Origin: Vibrio sp.
GTDB lineage: Bacteria; Pseudomonadota; Gammaproteobacteria; Enterobacterales; Vibrionaceae
Direction of reading: 5' to 3'
DNA length: 7,681 nt
NCBI GenBank assembly: GCA_007124475.1
Contig: SLFB01000194.1
Coordinates: forward strand, 1-7,681
Below the pieces are notes generated by a model. The model ran no database searches. It worked only from the letters and a program-made list of their open reading frames with translations, and was not told where the DNA came from. Position 1 is the first letter of the stretch, and every line of letters begins with the position of its first letter. This document shows positions 6,857 to 7,681 of this stretch, piece by piece. The position numbers and the translations under genes were made by a program.

Positions 6857-6874
6857 TGCGACAAGGGTCGCATT
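6855..6874 (+). other. Perfect 8-bp hairpin spanning the proposed 5' splice site
   Basis: AATGCGAC (6855-6862) and GTCGCATT (6867-6874) form a perfect inverted repeat around an AAGG loop. It contains the last two bases of the groEL stop codon and the conserved 5' end of the intron. A folded hairpin would hide the 5' splice site and the ends of IBS1. With only TTT after it, it is a poor Rho-independent terminator, though that role cannot be excluded. Confidence 0.75.
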
Positions 6875-7026
6875 TGACCGTTCCTTGGTGTTAATCACTA
6901 AGGTGGACAGAAATATCAGAAGATATAACTGTCCTAGCTATCACCCGAGGATGTAAAGATAGCGCTCTCCCAAGAGTTCCTCACCATTAAACCACCCGCT
7001 GGAAACAGCAATAAGGAAACAAGTGT

Positions 7027-7047
7027 TGAGGCAGCACCGCTGCCTCA
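7027..7047 (+). other. Strong 9-bp stem-loop inside intron domain I
   Basis: TGAGGCAGC and GCTGCCTCA form a perfect stem with the 3-nt loop ACC, followed by CATTTTC. It sits between the first GAAA hairpin and the next stem, as a domain I subdomain would. The G/C-rich stem plus T-rich tail could also cause some transcription termination. Confidence 0.6.
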
Positions 7048-7559
7048 CATTTTCACTATGATCACGTACCTTCTAAAGGTGTACAACGTGAGCGGGAAAC
7101 CGCAATTTAGGAAAATAAAACTTGGGACCGACATATCGGGTAATGCCCGACATGCCCTTCATTTGAAAGCGCTGGCTTCTTAACAGAACTCGGTAATTTA
7201 CTGTGCTTCATCACAAGAAGATGCGCTTCGCGGTCAATACGACTGAAGCTTGTGTGTTGTATTGTCTTACTTTCAGCAGCAGCCTGAATTGATAAGACCA
7301 ACTTTGTAGCAAGTTGTAGCCTAGGGATAGTGCGAATCTAGTAATGGATTGGTGCGAAGCTTCCTGACAATGTACCCCCTGAAAAGGTGCAATTTCTGTG
7401 TGAACAGAATTGTAGATATCACTAATGACAAGTGGTTGAGGGGCTAGGCTTGGTTATAGGGTTAACGTACGTGAACTGTTGATAAACAACGTCAGCCGCG
7501 TTGAGCGAAATGTCTTTGTTACGCTCTGACCAAAAGGTATGTGGACAGGTTCTTTCTTT

Positions 7560-7565
7560 TACATC
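7560..7565 (+). other. Proposed exon-binding site 1 (EBS1) of the intron
   Basis: TACATC is exactly complementary to the last six bases before the proposed splice site (GATGTA, 6850-6855). Its place, about 700 nt into the intron and shortly before the block that appears to close domain I, suits EBS1. The preceding base is T. If this is a IIA-type intron, where the base before EBS1 pairs with the first base of the 3' exon, that exon would begin with A and splicing would restore TAA. A chance 6-mer match in 826 nt is not negligible. Confidence 0.45.
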
Positions 7566-7681
7566 TGGGAAGACGCTACTGTTGTGCCACTGTTGGATAG
7601 ACAGAACCTAAGTAACTATTTGTACAAACACAGGAACTTGGTAAGCCCAATTATCCGCCCAAGTGGCAGGTGACTCGTAAG

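Larger units (their letters stand above)
6856..7681 (+). mobile_element. Group II intron, 5' ribozyme portion (domain I and probably the start of domain II), truncated by window end
   Basis: This stretch has no credible coding sequence but looks like a structured group II intron RNA. The start AUGCGAC matches the GUGCG(AC) 5' consensus except at base 1. Visible stems, in order, are 6883-6890/6896-6903, 6905-6910/6929-6934 with an inner ATATC/GATAT, GCTATC/GATAGC (6937-6942/6958-6963), GCTG-GAAA-CAGC (6998-7009), a 9-bp stem 7027-7035/7039-7047, GCGG-GAAA-CCGC (7092-7103), TCGGG/CCCGA (7136-7150), CAATTTCTG/CAGAATTG (7390-7412) and GTTG/CAAC (7478-7490). The GAAA-capped hairpins, AAGGAAAC (7012-7019), GAGCGGGAAACCGC and GGAACTTGGTAAGCCC (near 7633-7648) recall domain I of bacterial mitochondrial-like introns. 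TACATC at 7560 fits EBS1. Domains V and VI, the 3' splice site and any reverse transcriptase gene lie beyond the window. The class assignment is from memory; a covariance-model search would settle it. Confidence 0.82.

Noticed and set aside
6855..6874. Hairpin at the groEL stop codon read as a plain groEL terminator
   Set aside because: Only three T follow, and the sequence coincides with the group II intron 5' consensus with further intron motifs downstream. Kept as a splice-site hairpin, with terminator as a minor alternative.
7107..7301. 64-residue minus-strand open frame in the region after groEL
   Set aside because: It lacks recognisable domains and a convincing ribosome-binding site, and lies inside the structured intron RNA; chance frame.

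Overview
The window looks like chromosomal DNA of a gammaproteobacterium, most likely a member of the Vibrionaceae. This rests on TpiA and GroEL/GroES, which read as close to Vibrio/enterobacterial proteins, and on the presence of a DUF3135 gene. The genus is inference from memory and cannot be fixed without a search.

Layout. Positions 1-80 hold an inverted-repeat element, probably a terminator. Positions 81-2331 carry two minus-strand genes: a MATE-family multidrug exporter and tpiA (triosephosphate isomerase), each followed by a terminator-like hairpin. Positions 2541-3324 carry a tight plus-strand pair: a small tautomerase of the 5-carboxymethyl-2-hydroxymuconate isomerase (CHMI) family and a DUF805 membrane protein. 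Positions 3375-4566 carry two minus-strand genes: a DUF3135 protein and a Cys-rich winged-helix regulator resembling SufR-type Fe-S regulators. The regulator is divergent from groES across about 290 bp that contains a good sigma-32 promoter. groES and groEL follow on the plus strand (4853-6856).

The exceptional part is the last 826 bases. They contain no credible gene. They look instead like the 5' ribozyme portion of a bacterial group II intron of the mitochondrial-like (ML) type, starting inside the groEL stop codon. The evidence is an AUGCGAC start (GUGCGAC expected), two GAAA-capped hairpins, a dense series of stems, and a TACATC stretch about 700 nt in that pairs exactly with the last six groEL bases before the proposed splice site (GATGTA). 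The window ends before any intron-encoded reverse transcriptase or domains V and VI, so the intron is incomplete here. A group II intron in the groEL stop codon is known from Azotobacter. Finding one in what looks like a Vibrionaceae heat-shock operon suggests spread between lineages into the conserved GGM-tail site.

How it fits together. groESL should be transcribed under heat shock, so the intron RNA is co-transcribed with an essential chaperonin. The intron supplies the last A of UAA, so GroEL ends correctly whether or not the intron is removed. A perfect 8-bp hairpin covers the 5' splice site and could matter for heat-dependent splicing; that is a hypothesis.
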